Source of the DNA: Mangifera indica
Taxonomy: Eukaryota; Streptophyta; Magnoliopsida; Sapindales; Anacardiaceae
DNA length: 64,000 bases
Direction of reading: 5' to 3'
Assembly (NCBI RefSeq): GCF_011075055.1
Contig: NC_058154.1
Span: 1,488,001-1,552,000 of the forward strand
Shown here: positions 61,850 through 64,000 of the stretch, piece by piece
Layout of the letters: each line of letters opens with the position of its first letter
How positions within the stretch are numbered: the first letter of the stretch is position 1
The notes under the pieces: model-generated
Database searches by the model: none
What the model was told of the DNA's origin: nothing
Seen by the model: only the letters and a program-made list of their open reading frames with translations
Translations under genes and position numbers: made by a program

Positions 61850-64000
61850 AGGGCACTGTTTCCAGAATTTATTTCTCTGTAATTACTATTCTACCCATAC
61901 TGTAAATTATTTTTCAGATACTTGTTGAGACTTGAGAGCATGAAAATTTAATCTACAGAAAAATAAGTAGAAAGGTTAGCTTCGTAATTTCAAGTTTATC
62001 AAATGAGCAAGGTGCTTGGTAGAAAAGATGGGAGTCATGATGTTTTTGTTAAATGAGTTTGACCAATATAAAGTGGCGGGAAAATTCTGAGCCTGCTGCG
62101 CGCCCGATCAGCAATTGTCAATTTAAAGGCTAGCCCAGGTTCAACAGCTCTCTATTTGGTTGTTTTGGGCCAGGAGGGAACCCAGCAGTGGGCTATCACA
62201 GGAGGTTGTGGAAGAGGCTTGAAAAAGGGCCCAATTTTTTTTTTTAATGACCAAGAGAACCTTGCTAGACTTTGTCGGACAGAGAAACCTCTCAAGAGGT
62301 AGTGACAGACCTATAACCACTACATTAAATAAATCAATGTTTCACAGATTTTCACATAAGAGAGGGAGTTCATGTTATTCGAACATTGTTTTTTTTTTAG
62401 GAAGAGACCCTTTTACTTCGCCATTCAAGCTAGCCCTAGGGGCCAAAGAGTCTTAGTTGTTATTTAAGGTTAAGTTTTGAAACCCATCAAATTAGATTTC
62501 GACCTTACTATTTATGGTTATGTTTTAAACAATTTTTTGATAGTTTTGTAATTTTCTTCTATTTTTTCAAATAAATGGACCCTCTCTAATAGGTTTAAAA
62601 TGTGAAATTATATTAAAAACTAACTAATTATCCTTTTGTACAAGATTAACCATAAGATTAAAGATAAAACTCAAGCCGAGCTTCGAACTTTAAACTTAAA
62701 GATTGAACTGAACTTAAATTATCATTAACTTTAGTTTGACAAACTTGAGTTATCTTTTTTTTTTTTAATTCAAACTAAACTCGAGCTAAAATATGTATAG
62801 GTTTAGCTTAGTTTCTACCTACCCCTACTCAGAAGCACCGTTCTAAAGAAAACATAAAGACTTTTGTAGGATCCAATTACTCCTTTTAATACCACTTTAT
62901 GTCAAAACATTTTTTCTTAATGATTAGTAACATAATAATGAACATAGTCTCTCGAGCAATAAACAAAACTACATTAAAATGTCAGTTTATCTGCCATAAC
63001 TATAGGCTCCTTGTAACTACTTTTACAGCAGTTAATATAGATTTATGGAGATTAAAGTGTGGTCCATAACTCTCACTCTTCCACTTCTTCAATTTAATAC
63101 ATGATGGAAGGATTTAAAAGCTTCATGTAAGGTCCCTCGGTGAGCCATTTTTTATTTTTCATACACCAACATTCTTAAAATTGGAATCACCTTAAAGACA
63201 CAACATACGAGCACAATTAAGTGGTATTCTATAACAAATTCTTCAAGCAATGGTGGGAGATTAGTATTAGGTCTGGATCTACCCATGATGGGTTGATCTG
63301 ACCCGTTTACTTTAACTATCTTGACAGCAGTTGATGGAAGTTGAGAAAACAATTAGATAGTTAAAGATATATTTAAATGTCCCAAAACTGTAAAAATTAC
63401 TCCCTTGAAAAAAAAAAATTACCAAATGCATTTTTTCTGTTCTTCTTCTCCTTCCAAAAACATGAAATACAAAAACTCCTTTCATAAAATCCAAAAAAAG
63501 TACGATAAAAGCAAATTGTATTGTGGAAAAAGATTAACTATCACACCTCGGATCGCATTCATCTCAATATGCGTCGAACATAATCAAAATCCAAGTATAC
63601 AATTTACTATTTTCTAAATTTACAGAATCAGACATGATTTTCCAACCGTTAGTATTTACATTCCATATATGCGTAATTTTGTTTTTATCTTGCATATTTT
63701 TTTATTTAATGCATAGATAGCAACCTTCTTTTATCCAATACGAAAAACTTTTGTGTCGTACCCTCTTATCTTACATATATCTCTCAGTATAAATGACAAC
63801 ATGTTTGACGAATCAATCATCATCATTGCTACGTAACGTATCATATGTAATACTATGAATTTACTCTAAATTGTATATAACCAATTAGCCTATTGCGGAT
63901 TAGTTGGTTTCCATTAAAAAAATAAAACATGAGAACCATGAGACAAAGACTTCAAAAACACAACAAAGTTAAAAGATAAGAATGGCTAATCACAGTTACG
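61850..64000. other. Intergenic region upstream of the MYB gene
   Basis: This covers the MYB leader and promoter (to roughly 62.1 kb), then AT-rich sequence with decayed hAT-like words near 62650-62830 ('aaactcgagctaaa'). No gene or bounded element is recognised up to the right edge. Confidence 0.55.

Noticed and set aside
61536..61928. Plus-strand open frame, Ser/Pro-rich
   Set aside because: It is the antisense of the MYB first exon, whose Asp/Glu/Gly codons read as Ser/Pro on the other strand.

Overview
This is nuclear DNA from a flowering plant, most likely a core eudicot. The genes have many short AT-rich introns with GT-AG borders, and they belong to plant families: PASTICCINO1, COPT, UGT85A, class I small heat-shock protein, DUF3527, inositolphosphorylceramide synthase, BSK, RINGv and R2R3-MYB. 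The spaces between them are very AT-rich and full of small non-autonomous DNA transposons. I cannot name the species.

Layout, left to right. (1) 1-5635 (+): the 3' two thirds of PAS1, an FKBP-TPR immunophilin; its 5' exons lie outside. (2) 7797-8514 (-): a single-exon COPT copper transporter, followed by a broken second COPT half. (3) 13057-19956: an inverted duplication. A UGT85A glucosyltransferase (+) and a class I sHSP (-) converge, and about 1.5 kb further on the same pair is repeated as a mirror image, sHSP (+, frameshifted) and UGT85A (-, intact). The mirror axis is near 16.6 kb, where a Mutator-type MITE sits. (4) 20.0-26.5 kb: transposon-rich, with well-bounded MULE-like and hAT-like elements. 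(5) 26553-30875: a 46-residue membrane microprotein (-) and a DUF3527 gene (+), head to head. (6) 32.7-33.8 kb: a decayed subtilase split by a hAT MITE. (7) 36283-39909 (+): IPC synthase. (8) 43185-47105 (+): a BSK5-type pseudokinase. (9) 49055-51296 (-): a RINGv membrane protein. (10) 51.3-59.5 kb: nested MITE remnants without a gene. (11) 59512-61849 (-): an R2R3-MYB of the MYB1/MYB25/MYB109 group.

The genes are not an operon. Physical linkage probably matters at two places: the UGT/sHSP palindrome, where two arms of opposite orientation can recombine with each other, and the head-to-head pair at 26.7-28.1 kb, which may share a promoter. Other themes that recur in the window are membrane lipids (PAS1 in very-long-chain fatty acid elongation, IPC synthase in sphingolipids) and signalling (BSK, MYB, RINGv).

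The most notable non-gene content is several recurring MITE families. Two are defined here by exact or near-exact target-site duplications: a 9-bp-TSD family with ends GGCCAAAGGACTATTTCCCACCC-like (four complete copies), and 8-bp-TSD hAT-type elements beginning TAGGG or TAGAGG (four bounded copies), one family of which carries GACGTC palindromes. All exon borders come from reading splice signals and protein continuity by eye. Identity figures are hand counts.
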